From assembly GCF_900100185.1 (NCBI RefSeq), contig NZ_FNEN01000003.1:141012-205011 (forward strand): DNA of 64,000 bases, written 5' to 3'. Origin of the DNA: Natribacillus halophilus (GTDB lineage: Bacteria > Bacillota > Bacilli > Bacillales > Marinococcaceae). A model generated the notes under the pieces. The model did no database searches. It worked only from the letters and a program-made list of their open reading frames with translations, and was not told where the DNA came from. Positions 45,800 to 55,403 of the stretch are shown in pieces. Position 1 is the stretch's first letter. Each line of letters opens with the position of its first letter. The position numbers and the translations under genes were made by a program.

Positions 45800-45894
45800 A
45801 ATTATTGCTCATGCAAAATTGTTTGTCCAAAGGAAATTTATTGCTTTGCTGTCGTGCTCGCTTAACTAAACATAGAAGAAATGAGGAATGGAAA

Positions 45895-46839
45895 TTGAAG
45901 AAACCAGTTGTTATTTTATCTCTCTTTTCAAGTTTAGGGTTGTTGGTGTCTGCCTGTAGCGATGAAGAATCCGGTGCGGAAGAATCGGCCGCGGATGGGG
46001 ATGGCCCCATCCAAGTGACATCGACGACGAGCCAAATCAGTGATATCGTGGAAAATGTCGGCGGGGAACACGTAGACAACACCGGGTTAATGGGCCCCGG
46101 CATTGACCCGCACGATTATGAAGCTTCCCAGGGAGATGTGGAAACGCTCGACGAAGCGGATATTATTTTTTGGAATGGTTTGAACCTGGAAGAACAAATG
46201 ACTGAGATGTTGGGGCAAATGGGGAACGAAAAACCGGTGTATACACTAGGGGAAGAGGTTCCTGACGAAGACATTTTGGAGGACGAAGAAGAAGCCGGGA
46301 CACCTGATCCACACATTTGGTTTGACCCTGAACTATGGTCTTATGCGGTTGAAGGCGTAGCAGACGGTTTAGCGGAGCTTGACCCTGAAAATGAGGACGA
46401 TTACCGAGCAAATGCTGACACGTACATCGACGAAATCCAGGAACTGCAAGCATGGTCCGAAGCGGAAATCGAAAATATTGATGAAGAGAGCCGTGTACTC
46501 GTGACCGCCCATGACGCCTTCCAATACTTCGGTGACGCCGTAGGCATGGATGTGATGGGGCTGCAAGGCATTAGTACAGAGGCCGAGGTTGGACTAAGTG
46601 ATGTGCAAGGCGTTATTGATGAAATGATCGAACGGGATATCAACGCGATTTTTGCCGAAACGAGCGTGTCCGACAGTGCCGTGGATGCCGTCATCGAAGG
46701 CGCGCAAGAACAAGGGCACGAGGTTGAAAACGGCGGTGCCCTTTATTCCGATGCGATGGGAGAACCCGACACCGAAGAAGGCACGTATGTCGGAATGTAC
46801 GAAGCGAATGTCAATCAAATCGTGGAAGCCCTGGATTAA
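45895..46839 (+). CDS. mntA: Manganese ABC transporter substrate-binding lipoprotein
   Basis: A 314-residue cluster-9 metal-binding lipoprotein (lipobox LLVSAC, Cys21). Candidate metal ligands include His73 (DPHDYE), a second His in DPHIWFDP and the late EXS segment (FAETSVSD). It lacks the long His-rich loop of the zinc protein at 5427. The TTG at 45895 follows GAGGA at good spacing and gives a proper signal peptide; the upstream codons of the open frame do not. First gene of mntABCD, with an MntR-like box. Confidence 0.9.
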   Translation: MKKPVVILSLFSSLGLLVSACSDEESGAEESAADGDGPIQVTSTTSQISDIVENVGGEHVDNTGLMGPGIDPHDYEASQGDVETLDEADIIFWNGLNLEEQMTEMLGQMGNEKPVYTLGEEVPDEDILEDEEEAGTPDPHIWFDPELWSYAVEGVADGLAELDPENEDDYRANADTYIDEIQELQAWSEAEIENIDEESRVLVTAHDAFQYFGDAVGMDVMGLQGISTEAEVGLSDVQGVIDEMIERDINAIFAETSVSDSAVDAVIEGAQEQGHEVENGGALYSDAMGEPDTEEGTYVGMYEANVNQIVEALD

Positions 46840-46918
46840 AGTAAAGTGAAGTGGGGGGAAGCATTCATAATTCGCTTTCTCCCAGTATTTCGTTTAATCA
46901 CGAAAAGGAGTATCCATT

Positions 46919-47674
46919 ATGAATCCGATAACTGCAAAGAACGTTACGGTGGCCTATCAGCGCAAACCGGTCCTCCAAAGTATTGATTTTGAGGCCCCGG
47001 AAGGCAAACTTATTGGCATCATCGGCCCCAACGGGGCGGGGAAATCAACATTGTTGAAATCGATTCTCGACCTTGTGCCCAAAGCCTCCGGGGAAGTCAA
47101 CATTTATGGAAAACCATACCGTAAGCAACGGCAAAAGGTCGGTTATGTTCCGCAAAGAGGGTCGGTCGACTGGGATTTTCCGACGAATGCCCTCGACGTT
47201 GTGCTCATGGGACGATATGGACAGATTGGTATGTTTCGCAGAGTAAAAAAGAAGGACCGCAGAGAAGCCATGTCCTGTCTTGAAAAAGTCGGTATGGATC
47301 AATACGCAAACCGGCAAATCAGCCAGTTGTCGGGCGGCCAGCAACAGCGTGTGTTTCTCGCTCGCGCACTCGCCCAAAACGCGCAGGTCTATTTTATGGA
47401 TGAACCATTCGTTGGCGTGGATGCCGCTACGGAAAGAGCGATTATCCAGTTATTAAGCGAGCTGAAAGACCAGGGCAAAACCGTTCTCGTCGTCCATCAT
47501 GATTTGCATACCGTCCGGGACTATTTTGACTGGACCATGCTTCTGAATGTCCGTAAAATCGCTTTCGGGCCGACGACGGAAACATTCAAAAAAGACCTTT
47601 TGCAAAAAACATACGGCGGCAAATTAACACTTCTCGACCAGGAAGAAGAACAGGAAGTGACTCCACTTGCTTGA
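46919..47674 (+). CDS. mntB: Manganese ABC transporter ATP-binding protein
   Basis: A 251-residue ATPase with Walker A GPNGAGKST, signature LSGGQQQRV and Walker B YFMDEPFVGVD. It is the usual ATPase of cluster-9 metal importers. AAAAGGAG precedes the ATG. It overlaps mntC by 8 nt, showing translational coupling. Confidence 0.93.
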   Translation: MNPITAKNVTVAYQRKPVLQSIDFEAPEGKLIGIIGPNGAGKSTLLKSILDLVPKASGEVNIYGKPYRKQRQKVGYVPQRGSVDWDFPTNALDVVLMGRYGQIGMFRRVKKKDRREAMSCLEKVGMDQYANRQISQLSGGQQQRVFLARALAQNAQVYFMDEPFVGVDAATERAIIQLLSELKDQGKTVLVVHHDLHTVRDYFDWTMLLNVRKIAFGPTTETFKKDLLQKTYGGKLTLLDQEEEQEVTPLA

Positions 47675-48947
47675 AATACTCAGTAACCCGAATGTCCAAT
47701 GGGTGCTATTCGGGACGACCGCACTCGGCATCGCCGGCGGGGTGCTCGGAAGTTTTGCGCTGTTGCGCCGGCAAAGCCTGATCAGTGACGCCATGAGCCA
47801 CGCTGCCCTCCCCGGCATTTGCATCGCCTTTCTCATCGTCGGCGAAAAAATGATGGGCGCCTTGCTGGTAGGGGCAGGATTGACGGCTTACCTGGGAACG
47901 TATTGCATTCAAGCGATCGCCTATTATACGCGCCTAAAAACCGATGCCGCCATCGGTTTGGTTTTATCTGTTTTTTTTGGGATCGGCATCGTTCTCCTCA
48001 CCTTTATTAACAATCTTCCCATCGGGGGGCAAGCCGGTTTAAATGAATTTATTTTTGGGCAGGCAGCCGCGATGACAAGCTCGGATGTCCGTGTTATTTC
48101 TTCTGTCGCCTTGGTTTTGGTCATTATTACTATTTTACTTTTTAAAGAACTGAAATTGCTCATTTTTGATCGCGAGTTCGCACGAGGTATTGGTTTACCT
48201 ACGACGGTTCTCAATGGTCTCTTAATGACGATGATCGTCGCAGCTGTCGTCATCGGTCTTCAAGCGGTCGGTGTCGTCTTGATGGTCGCGATGCTGATTG
48301 CGCCGGCGATTACCGCTCGCTATTGGACGGATCGGCTGGACGTCATGGTCATTTTATCCGGTGTTTTCGGTGCCATTTCCGGTATATTGGGCACGGTGAC
48401 CTCGGCGCCGATTTCCGGTATGCCTACAGGTCCGATTATTATCGTTGCCGCTTGTATTGTTTTCTTTGTTTCCCTGATCGTTGCGCCAAAAAAAGGACTT
48501 GTTGTCAAAGCTTACCGTTTGCAGCAATTGCGCAAGCAAACGGCGAGAGAGCAAATTTTGCAAAGCCTGTATGAACTCGTGGAAGAACATTACCAAGCGT
48601 CCGGGTCGCTCACAGATTTCGCACGGGAAGAAATACGTGCATTACGCCCGTTATCCGAGCGAAGGTTTCGGAAAACATTGAACGGTCTGGAACGATCCGG
48701 GAAGATTGATGCAAAGGAAGAAGGGTATGCATTAACGACATCCGGGAGAGAAACAGCGCATAACGTTACACTCAACAATCGTTACATGCAGATGTATGCC
48801 ATGCACGAAGCTCGCTTCGCCAATCTGCAAATGGAAAAACGGAACTGGGATTTCCTATCCCTCCCTGAAGAAGAGCGGGAACGTCTACACGCGTTATTGC
48901 AGGAGCATCAACTGGAACCAAGATTAATGCAGGGAGGTCGGCTTTAA
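47667..48947 (+). CDS. mntC: Manganese ABC transporter permease with C-terminal winged-helix extension
   Basis: A 426-residue protein. Residues 1-280 are an ABC-3 permease with about eight helices. The remaining 140 residues form a soluble extension (TAREQILQSLYELVEEHY, LTTSGRETAH) resembling a DtxR/MntR-like winged helix, as in the long MntC permease of B. subtilis. The TTG start lies behind AGGAAGTGA inside mntB. The role of the extension is not known; a metal-sensing gate is possible. Confidence 0.9.
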   Translation: MLEILSNPNVQWVLFGTTALGIAGGVLGSFALLRRQSLISDAMSHAALPGICIAFLIVGEKMMGALLVGAGLTAYLGTYCIQAIAYYTRLKTDAAIGLVLSVFFGIGIVLLTFINNLPIGGQAGLNEFIFGQAAAMTSSDVRVISSVALVLVIITILLFKELKLLIFDREFARGIGLPTTVLNGLLMTMIVAAVVIGLQAVGVVLMVAMLIAPAITARYWTDRLDVMVILSGVFGAISGILGTVTSAPISGMPTGPIIIVAACIVFFVSLIVAPKKGLVVKAYRLQQLRKQTAREQILQSLYELVEEHYQASGSLTDFAREEIRALRPLSERRFRKTLNGLERSGKIDAKEEGYALTTSGRETAHNVTLNNRYMQMYAMHEARFANLQMEKRNWDFLSLPEEERERLHALLQEHQLEPRLMQGGRL

Positions 48948-49829
48948 ATGAGTTATACATTTTGGATTCTTTTAACCGCCTCTCTTGTGGGTGTTTCCTG
49001 CGGGATCATCGGCGTCCTGCTTATTTTGCGGAAATTGGCGATGCTGTCCGATGCCATTAGCCATACGGTGTTACTGGGCATTATTTCTGCTTTCCTCATC
49101 ACCCAATCGCTGGATGGGTGGACCATGTTTATCGGGGCAGCGATTGTCGGCTTGCTCACGACCGTGTTTGTGCAAATGCTCCATTCTGCAGGCGTACAAT
49201 CCGATGCTGCGATCGGCATCGTATTTACATTTTTGTTTGCCATCGGGGTTATCCTCGTGTCCATGTATGCGGGCAATGTCCACATTGACGTGGAGCACAG
49301 CATCATGGGGGACATTGCGTTTATTCCCTGGGAGACGGTCAACTGGTTCGGGATTGAAGGGATTCCGCAGGCAGTTTGGATGCTTGGCATTGTCCTCGTC
49401 ATCGATGTGATCCTGCTCTTTCTCTTTTATAAAGAATTCAAGGTTAGCACCTTTGACCCGGAACTGGCGGCTGCGATTGGGCTTCCCGTCGGTGTATTGC
49501 ATTATCTCCTCATGGGAATGACATCCCTCACGGCGGTTGCCTCTTTCGACGCGGTTGGCGCCATTCTCGTCGTGGCCATGTTGATCGCGCCGGGCGCCAC
49601 CGCGTATTTGCTGACGGAACGCTTAAGTATGATGTTTGTCCTTAGTGCTGTTTTCGGGGTGCTCGCCGCATTTTCTGGGTATTACATCGCGGCCTGGCTG
49701 GATGCTTCCATTGCCGGCATGATGGCGACGATGGCAGGCGTCATCTTCTTGCTTGCGTTTGTTTTCTCCCCGACCCATGGATTAATTGCGAAACGATTGC
49801 TGCAAAATCGGATCAAATATGAAGTATAA
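48948..49829 (+). CDS. mntD: Manganese ABC transporter permease
   Basis: A 293-residue ABC-3 permease with about eight helices and no extension. It begins directly after the mntC stop with AGGGAGGTCGG just upstream. The two permeases form the heterodimeric pore with MntB. The last gene of the operon, it is followed by a hairpin terminator. Confidence 0.93.
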   Translation: MSYTFWILLTASLVGVSCGIIGVLLILRKLAMLSDAISHTVLLGIISAFLITQSLDGWTMFIGAAIVGLLTTVFVQMLHSAGVQSDAAIGIVFTFLFAIGVILVSMYAGNVHIDVEHSIMGDIAFIPWETVNWFGIEGIPQAVWMLGIVLVIDVILLFLFYKEFKVSTFDPELAAAIGLPVGVLHYLLMGMTSLTAVASFDAVGAILVVAMLIAPGATAYLLTERLSMMFVLSAVFGVLAAFSGYYIAAWLDASIAGMMATMAGVIFLLAFVFSPTHGLIAKRLLQNRIKYEV

Positions 49830-49831
49830 TT

Positions 49832-49863
49832 GAAACCTGAGTGACGAATTTCAGGTTTCTTTT
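49832..49863 (+). terminator. Terminator of mntABCD
   Basis: GAAACCTGA and TCAGGTTTC form a 9-bp stem with a 10-nt loop, followed by TTTT. The next 270 bases are AT-rich and show no gene. Confidence 0.8.
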
Positions 49864-50136
49864 CACGTGATCAAGGCTTATGAATTCCAGTCTTATGATT
49901 TGTATGAAGCATTAAAATACTTTTCGAATTATTTTGTATTTATATCACTCAATTCTTTGATCGAATTGTTTTAGCGCTATTTACTTAATCATAAATTTGT
50001 TGTTATTATATTATCACTTGTCTCTTTTCTACCTACAGCATTTTCGTCACTCATGCTCTCCGGTGAATATGGTTCAATTTAGGGTGAAGGCTAGAGGCTG
50101 AGATGTATATTTCATAAAAGGGGGGGGAAATAAGAA

Positions 50137-51003
50137 TTGAAAAATATTTCATTATTATTTTTTGGCACATTATTATCAGCATTGAGTATAACGTTATTTG
50201 CAATGCCTAATGAAATTGCTGATGGGGGCCATGTTGGTGTATCCTTACTTTTGTACTTTTCTTTAGGTATTTCCCCGGCACTCGTCGTATTTATATCATT
50301 TATCGTTATAACACTCATCAGCATTAAATATTTATCCCGGATTGTCGTTATTAAGACTGCCATTTCTACCGCGCTATTATCTCTTCTGACTTATTTGACA
50401 GAAGACCTCGGGCAACAACCAATCGGTGATCCATTGGTTGGTGGTATTTTTTTTGGTCTTTTTATGGGGGTGGGTTTTGCACTCATATTACACGCAGGTG
50501 GTTCTTATGGTGGGTCATCGACTGTAGCTTTAATATTGCGTAAAAGATTTGGCTGGGATGTCGTATTAGTCACTTTTATTTTAGATATTCTAATCGTTAC
50601 GTCAGGTATCTTCATTATCGGTATACTAAATACATTGTATACGGTCATTGCTTTGTTTGTTGCAAAAGTAGCAACGGATTATGTATTAAATGGGTTCGAT
50701 GCTAAAAAAGCTTTCCAAATCATATCGATCCATAATGAAGAAATTGCCAGGAGAGTAACGACAGATTTAGCATCCAGTGCCACGTACATTAATGGTTCTG
50801 GTGTATATACCAGTAAAGAGCAAAAAATATTATACATTATTGTAAAAAATCACAGGGTCATCCACTTGAGGAACATGATTAATGATATAGACAGTGAAGC
50901 TTTTGTCGTTGTTAGCAATGTCAAAGATGTTTCCGGAGGTACATTTTTTGCAGGAGATATGTTCCAAATAAATGAGGAAGAACAGGAAGATCAATCGAGT
51001 TAA
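50137..51003 (+). CDS. YitT-family membrane protein
   Basis: A 288-residue protein with five to six N-terminal helices (YitT_membrane; LLSALSITLFAMPNEIADGGHVGVSLLLY, shown here in two parts by position 11-40) and a C-terminal soluble DUF2179 domain (about 205-285, IYTSKEQKILY). The function is unknown; paralogues are numerous in Bacillus. The start is a TTG behind a run of eight G residues followed by AAATAA. It stands alone, convergent with the poly-glutamate cluster. Confidence 0.87.
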   Translation: MKNISLLFFGTLLSALSITLFAMPNEIADGGHVGVSLLLYFSLGISPALVVFISFIVITLISIKYLSRIVVIKTAISTALLSLLTYLTEDLGQQPIGDPLVGGIFFGLFMGVGFALILHAGGSYGGSSTVALILRKRFGWDVVLVTFILDILIVTSGIFIIGILNTLYTVIALFVAKVATDYVLNGFDAKKAFQIISIHNEEIARRVTTDLASSATYINGSGVYTSKEQKILYIIVKNHRVIHLRNMINDIDSEAFVVVSNVKDVSGGTFFAGDMFQINEEEQEDQSS

Positions 51004-51144
51004 ATCCTTTTAACCGCACACGGAATTGATTGCAAAGCGGTTTTTACGCAAACGCATTCGTGACGTTAATGCCTATTTTCCTTCATTTGTGGTCAATGAT
51101 CCTCCTGCTTCGACCACTTCACCGACTTTTTCTCCTAATCGATT

Positions 51145-51254
51145 TTGAGGGATCACATCCCGCTTCTGATCCCTCTCGGAACGGTTCAACCGACGGTTGA
51201 GGGATCACATCCCACTTCTGATCCCTCTCGGGACGGCTTCACTGGCGTTTGAGG
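51145..51254. repeat. Tandem hairpin array 2 (52-nt units)
   Basis: Two full units start at 51145 and 51197, and a third begins (TTGAGG) at 51249, exactly 52 nt apart. Each holds a perfect 9-bp stem GAGGGATCA/TGATCCCTC (51147-51155 with 51167-51175; 51199-51207 with 51219-51227). It lies between the convergent YitT gene and the poly-glutamate cluster. Confidence 0.8.
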
Positions 51255-51293
51255 CCACTTCGCCTGTCTGTTCCGATATTCTTTGCAACTCTG

Positions 51294-51329
51294 CACAAAA
51301 AAGAGCATCCTCCAAAATGGAGAACACTC
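51294..51329 (-). terminator. Terminator of the poly-glutamate cluster
   Basis: On the minus strand GAGTGTTCTCC pairs with GGAGGATGCTC (mostly Watson-Crick, some wobble) around ATTTT, followed by TTTTTT. It lies 17 nt after the last gene. Confidence 0.8.
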
Positions 51330-51345
51330 AATCCATTATCTCTCA

Positions 51346-52047
51346 TTATGATCCGGCTTCCAACTCTTCCGCCTGGGTCAGTGCGGAATCACTCACTCCC
51401 TGTTCATCCGGGCCCACATATTGAAGTTCTTCTTCATCCGCAAAATCTGTCCATTCCTGAACGAATGGCTCGGGGTCGCCCGAATTTTCATAAGAAGGGA
51501 TTTTTAAAACGGGGTAACCGTCGAAGCCGTTGATGATTTCACTCGTCCTTAATTTCGATTCTTCCAGCTGACCATCACGATGAGCGAGGGGCTCATAAAT
51601 CACCAAATCCGCCCCTGTTTCGTTAATGGTTTGCCAGTCTTGCTGCTCTACGAATTCCGTGGAGTCATTGCTCTGAAAATCATCCATATTAAAGTTATAA
51701 ACCTGAAATTGATGATCGTAGTTATCCTCCAGGCTCTCCAGAAAAAGATTCGTCGCTTCGTCCTCTCCTGCCTCATTCGCAGTAAAAACCGCAACATGAA
51801 TCTCATCGCCGGCTTCATACTGCTGTAAAAGCTCATCGATATCTTGATCCCCGTCCGCAGATGGAGCAGCAAACTCTCCTTCCATCTCCTGTTCCTGATC
51901 GCCTTCATTTTCTTGCTGGCTTTCGGAGAACTGCGCTATATATTGTGATTCTCCACGAGTGAGGGTATCTTCATGCTGCAAATTATAAAGCGCGATAACA
52001 ACTACAACGGCTACTGCGTATGGGGCTACTCTTTTTAATATTTGCAT
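51346..52047 (-). CDS. Anchored acidic protein of unknown function in the pgs cluster
   Basis: A 233-residue protein with an N-terminal membrane anchor (about 8-22), a very acidic linker, and an extracytoplasmic domain from about residue 75. The part from IHVAVFTANEAG to ADLVIYEPLAHRDG faintly recalls SGNH/GDSL hydrolases (an E-P segment after a strand), but the GDS serine is not evident. It lies 18 nt behind the gamma-glutamyltransferase gene and before a terminator, so it is the last gene of the poly-glutamate operon. Possibly a release or export accessory factor; function is inference. Confidence 0.78.
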   Translation of the reverse strand: MQILKRVAPYAVAVVVVIALYNLQHEDTLTRGESQYIAQFSESQQENEGDQEQEMEGEFAAPSADGDQDIDELLQQYEAGDEIHVAVFTANEAGEDEATNLFLESLEDNYDHQFQVYNFNMDDFQSNDSTEFVEQQDWQTINETGADLVIYEPLAHRDGQLEESKLRTSEIINGFDGYPVLKIPSYENSGDPEPFVQEWTDFADEEELQYVGPDEQGVSDSALTQAEELEAGS

Positions 52048-52065
52048 CGTTATCCCCTTTTCCCT

Positions 52066-53739
52066 TTAATCACGGCGTTCATCATTGATGTCTTCGACCG
52101 TTTCGTCTTCATAATTAACTTCCAGGAGCTGGATGCCACCGAAGAATACGTCCGTCGGTCGTTCCTCGACGATATAGTCTAATTCACTCAGCTCTGCATC
52201 GGTTTCAGCATCGCCCCATTCCCCTTCGATGATGATCTGGTCTACACCTTCCTGACCGCTATAAACAAAGCGGGGGTAGTTCATCGCCTCGTAAATATCT
52301 CCATCAAAGTATACCGTATTCATGAGCACCTGACCCATAATTTGTGGAATTCTGCGTCCACCGGGGCTCCCTAGCCCCATAACAGTTTCCTGTTCTTCGC
52401 TGATAAAAATCGATGGCGCGATAAAACTGCGGGCACGTTTGCCGCTATCATAGTTATTCGGAGGCAAATCTTCGGGCGCAAAATTGCTCATCACGTCGTT
52501 GAGAAAAAATCCGGCGTCTGTCATCTCGCCTGAACCGAAGAAATTGCTCAGTGTATTCGTCGCGGATACCATGCGACCCTCTTCGTCAACGACGACGATA
52601 TGGGTGGTATTTCCGTCACCGCTGTACTCGGACACCATTTCCTGTTCTTCCCCGGCCACGCTCACTTCATCGGTCTCGACCTCATCGGCCAAACCCTGCG
52701 TGTGTTCTTCACTCGTTAAATCATCCACATCCACATCCACATCGTTTGGGTCGCCAATATTTGACATTCGATCGTCGTATGCCACATCCGAAATTTGCGC
52801 GAACAAGTGCGCGAACGAGGCTGAATCCGGTTCATGTTCGTAGATCTCCAGTTGTTCAGCCATCTGTAACATTTGGATAAACGTTACCCCCGACGTGGGT
52901 GGTCCGCCTGAATAGACTTGATGGCCGTAAAACGATCCGGAAGCAGGTTCGGTTTCCAGCACGTCATAATTGTCCAAATCGTCTTCGGTGATACTGGACC
53001 GGTCTCCGGCTATCTCACTCGCCAGTTCACCATTGTAGAAATCCTCAAAACCCTCATCCCGAAGTTGCCTTAGCGTTTCCGCAAGCCTGGGCTGCACAAG
53101 CTCCTGCCCTTCCTGAAGCGCCATCCCTTCCGGATAAAATTCTTCGGCTGCATCGGGATCAATCCGACCGTCCGGTTGGTTGATCGTGCCGGCGTACTCC
53201 AGACGATTCGCCAACATATAATCGACTTCAAAGCCTTCCTCGGCATATTCAATCGCCGGTTCTATCAAGTCTTCCAGCGGCAGCGATCCATGTTCATCGT
53301 GAATATGCTCCATACCTCTCAAAAAGCCGGGCACGCCCGCCTGACTTTCACGTCCCTCGGCAGGTGATTCTTCCCGATAATCATAATAATCCGGATCCGC
53401 AGCCGGGTTATCGAGAACCAGCATTGCTCCGCCGCCCCCGATGCCTGATCCGTAAGGTTCTGTAACACCAAGGGTAAGGGAGACGGCAATCGCGGCGTCA
53501 ACAGCATTGCCGCCGGCATCCAGCACATCCATGCCTACTTGCTGTGCCTGTTCATTGGATGTGCTCACACCATAATCACCGTCAAACTCGACGACATCTT
53601 CGGTTACCTCATCGTTTGTTTCCGTATCATCGGAGCCGTCTGTCGCCGGCTCCCCATCATTATCCTGAGTCATTATAAACGCGGTTATGAGCAAAAGCAC
53701 CGCAATCATCGACATAACCACGATCATGTTTCGTGACAA
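52066..53739 (-). CDS. Membrane-anchored gamma-glutamyltransferase (CapD/PgsS-like)
   Basis: A 557-residue gamma-glutamyltransferase with an N-terminal anchor (about 5-24) and an acidic linker. The autoprocessing and nucleophilic Thr is Thr378 in GDGNTTHIVV; GSGIGGGG near 98-104 and LGSPGGRRIPQ near the end are conserved. In a pgsBCA cluster it should cut, release or anchor poly-gamma-glutamate, as CapD does in B. anthracis. It follows pgsA by 38 nt. Confidence 0.9.
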   Translation of the reverse strand: MSRNMIVVMSMIAVLLLITAFIMTQDNDGEPATDGSDDTETNDEVTEDVVEFDGDYGVSTSNEQAQQVGMDVLDAGGNAVDAAIAVSLTLGVTEPYGSGIGGGGAMLVLDNPAADPDYYDYREESPAEGRESQAGVPGFLRGMEHIHDEHGSLPLEDLIEPAIEYAEEGFEVDYMLANRLEYAGTINQPDGRIDPDAAEEFYPEGMALQEGQELVQPRLAETLRQLRDEGFEDFYNGELASEIAGDRSSITEDDLDNYDVLETEPASGSFYGHQVYSGGPPTSGVTFIQMLQMAEQLEIYEHEPDSASFAHLFAQISDVAYDDRMSNIGDPNDVDVDVDDLTSEEHTQGLADEVETDEVSVAGEEQEMVSEYSGDGNTTHIVVVDEEGRMVSATNTLSNFFGSGEMTDAGFFLNDVMSNFAPEDLPPNNYDSGKRARSFIAPSIFISEEQETVMGLGSPGGRRIPQIMGQVLMNTVYFDGDIYEAMNYPRFVYSGQEGVDQIIIEGEWGDAETDAELSELDYIVEERPTDVFFGGIQLLEVNYEDETVEDINDERRD

Positions 53740-53777
53740 AACCCGACCCCCTTCTTCAAAACACTACACCATAAAAG

Positions 53778-54920
53778 TTATTCTAACACATGTCCATGGT
53801 CAACTTCGAATACTAAGCGTCCATCGGATTGTTCATATGTCGAATCATCCGATGTATCCTTTGTTAATTGTTGAAAAATCCGCTCGCGATGATACGGCTC
53901 GGCCAGGCCATCTATCGGTCTTGGCTGGGCTTCGCGAATGCGAAAGGGGACGAGCTCAATCTCGGCCATGCCATCCTCGCCTAATTCATATTGAGCCACT
54001 ACAGTATCCCTTGCCCGTGTCCAGCCCTGGTCAAACACAAAATTGCCGAGCGAGTAAAAGATAATACCGTCATTATAGACATCGACAGATTGCAATACGT
54101 GGGGATGATGCCCGACAACGATATCCGCTCCGGCATCCACATAGGCTTTCATCAACTCTTCCTGTCGATCCGTAACCGTGCTTGAGTATTCCACCCCGCT
54201 GTGAAGATGAGCGACGACGAGATCGGCTTGTTCATCCGCATCCTGTATCATTTCCAATGACTCGGCAGGACTGGACTCAGCGACGCCTTCACTCCCGGTG
54301 AGGGGCCAAACGTCATTAAAACCGACCGTCGCCACGGTGAGGTCATCATGCTGCTCGATGGAGATCGCTTCCTCGTCCTGACCGAAATAGGCACCCACCG
54401 TATCCACTTCTGAAGGTTCGAAAGCTGTAAGCGTAGACTGTAGCCCTTCTGAACCGTAATCGCGAATATGATTATTGGCGAGATTAACATTGGTAAAACC
54501 GGCATCATCAAGAATGCCGACGGTTTCCTGACCAGCTTCGAGAACGATCTCCTTGTCCTCGGGTTCATATTCGTTACCATCCATTAAGACGGGATTTTCA
54601 AGATTTCCGGTTACATAATCCGCTTCGTCAAAATAAGGCCTGGCATACTGAAACAAGGCCTCCGTACCACGATGATCGACCACTTGCTCGACATAACGGC
54701 CCGTCATAATGTCGCCGACAAAAGAGGCCGTGAAGGCATTTTCCTCATCACTGGCCACCGATGCAACATCCGGTGTGGGCCACCAATTGACGGACAGCAG
54801 GATGAGCAAGCAAATAATGGTACCAATCACCGCGTGCGGGAACGCTTTTCTTTTATGTTTTTTCGTTCGGGCGAGCATCGATTCCTGTAAATTAAACTCG
54901 CGTGTACGCTTTTCTCTCAT
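53778..54920 (-). CDS. pgsA: Poly-gamma-glutamate export protein PgsA/CapA
   Basis: A 380-residue protein with a basic cytoplasmic start, one membrane helix (about residues 29-48) and an extracytoplasmic metallophosphatase-like CapA domain: FVGDIMTGR, NLANNHIRDYG, VAHLHSG and GHHPHVLQS. It is needed for polymer transport. The ATG at 54920 is preferred to a GTG at 54932, since AGGGTG lies nine bases from it. It follows pgsC at about 13 nt. Confidence 0.9.
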   Translation of the reverse strand: MREKRTREFNLQESMLARTKKHKRKAFPHAVIGTIICLLILLSVNWWPTPDVASVASDEENAFTASFVGDIMTGRYVEQVVDHRGTEALFQYARPYFDEADYVTGNLENPVLMDGNEYEPEDKEIVLEAGQETVGILDDAGFTNVNLANNHIRDYGSEGLQSTLTAFEPSEVDTVGAYFGQDEEAISIEQHDDLTVATVGFNDVWPLTGSEGVAESSPAESLEMIQDADEQADLVVAHLHSGVEYSSTVTDRQEELMKAYVDAGADIVVGHHPHVLQSVDVYNDGIIFYSLGNFVFDQGWTRARDTVVAQYELGEDGMAEIELVPFRIREAQPRPIDGLAEPYHRERIFQQLTKDTSDDSTYEQSDGRLVFEVDHGHVLE

Positions 54921-54933
54921 CTCATCCCACACC

Positions 54934-55383
54934 CTAGATCATGTAAAGTATCGTTATGATGAAGAACGTAATGCCGCTGATCACCAACGTGCTCAACAAT
55001 GTCGGCAGGACACCCTGACGTTGAAAGGAATTCGCGACCAGTCCGGGCACAATCACACCCAGCCCCCGAAACTCAACGGTCTCAAACGGGAAAATCGGAA
55101 AAAAATAATCGAAGATCATCTTCAACAAAATCCCGATCGTCATCATCGCCGCAAATTTACGGCGTCCGTATAAAATCGTCAAACGGCCGACGACCTGCAT
55201 CGTAATGATGTATGTCAAAAAGCTGATAAAAAAGATCATCACGAGAAAGATCGGCTGATCAAAAACGAGGGCGACATATCCCGGCACAATCAGTCCCGCA
55301 GGCATAATGCCTGTCCGTTCCGTATAAATAAGGCTCAGTATCGTTCCGATCACGAGCGCAATATAAAGTTCTGTTCCAAACAA
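54934..55383 (-). CDS. pgsC: Poly-gamma-glutamate synthesis protein PgsC/CapC
   Basis: A 149-residue membrane protein with four to five helices, matching PgsC in length and the GTILSLIYTERTGIMPAG and VPGYVALVFDQP segments, as well as the GLGVIVPGLVANSFQRQG segment (positions about 108-125). PgsC forms the synthase with PgsB in the membrane. It lies 20 nt behind pgsB. Confidence 0.93.
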   Translation of the reverse strand: MFGTELYIALVIGTILSLIYTERTGIMPAGLIVPGYVALVFDQPIFLVMIFFISFLTYIITMQVVGRLTILYGRRKFAAMMTIGILLKMIFDYFFPIFPFETVEFRGLGVIVPGLVANSFQRQGVLPTLLSTLVISGITFFIITILYMI

Positions 55384-55403
55384 TGCTCACCCAACTCCTC
55401 TGT

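Noticed and set aside
45630-46103. 157-codon minus-strand frame overlapping mntA
   Set aside because: Mostly antisense to mntA and its promoter; its end is only the methyltransferase scrap.
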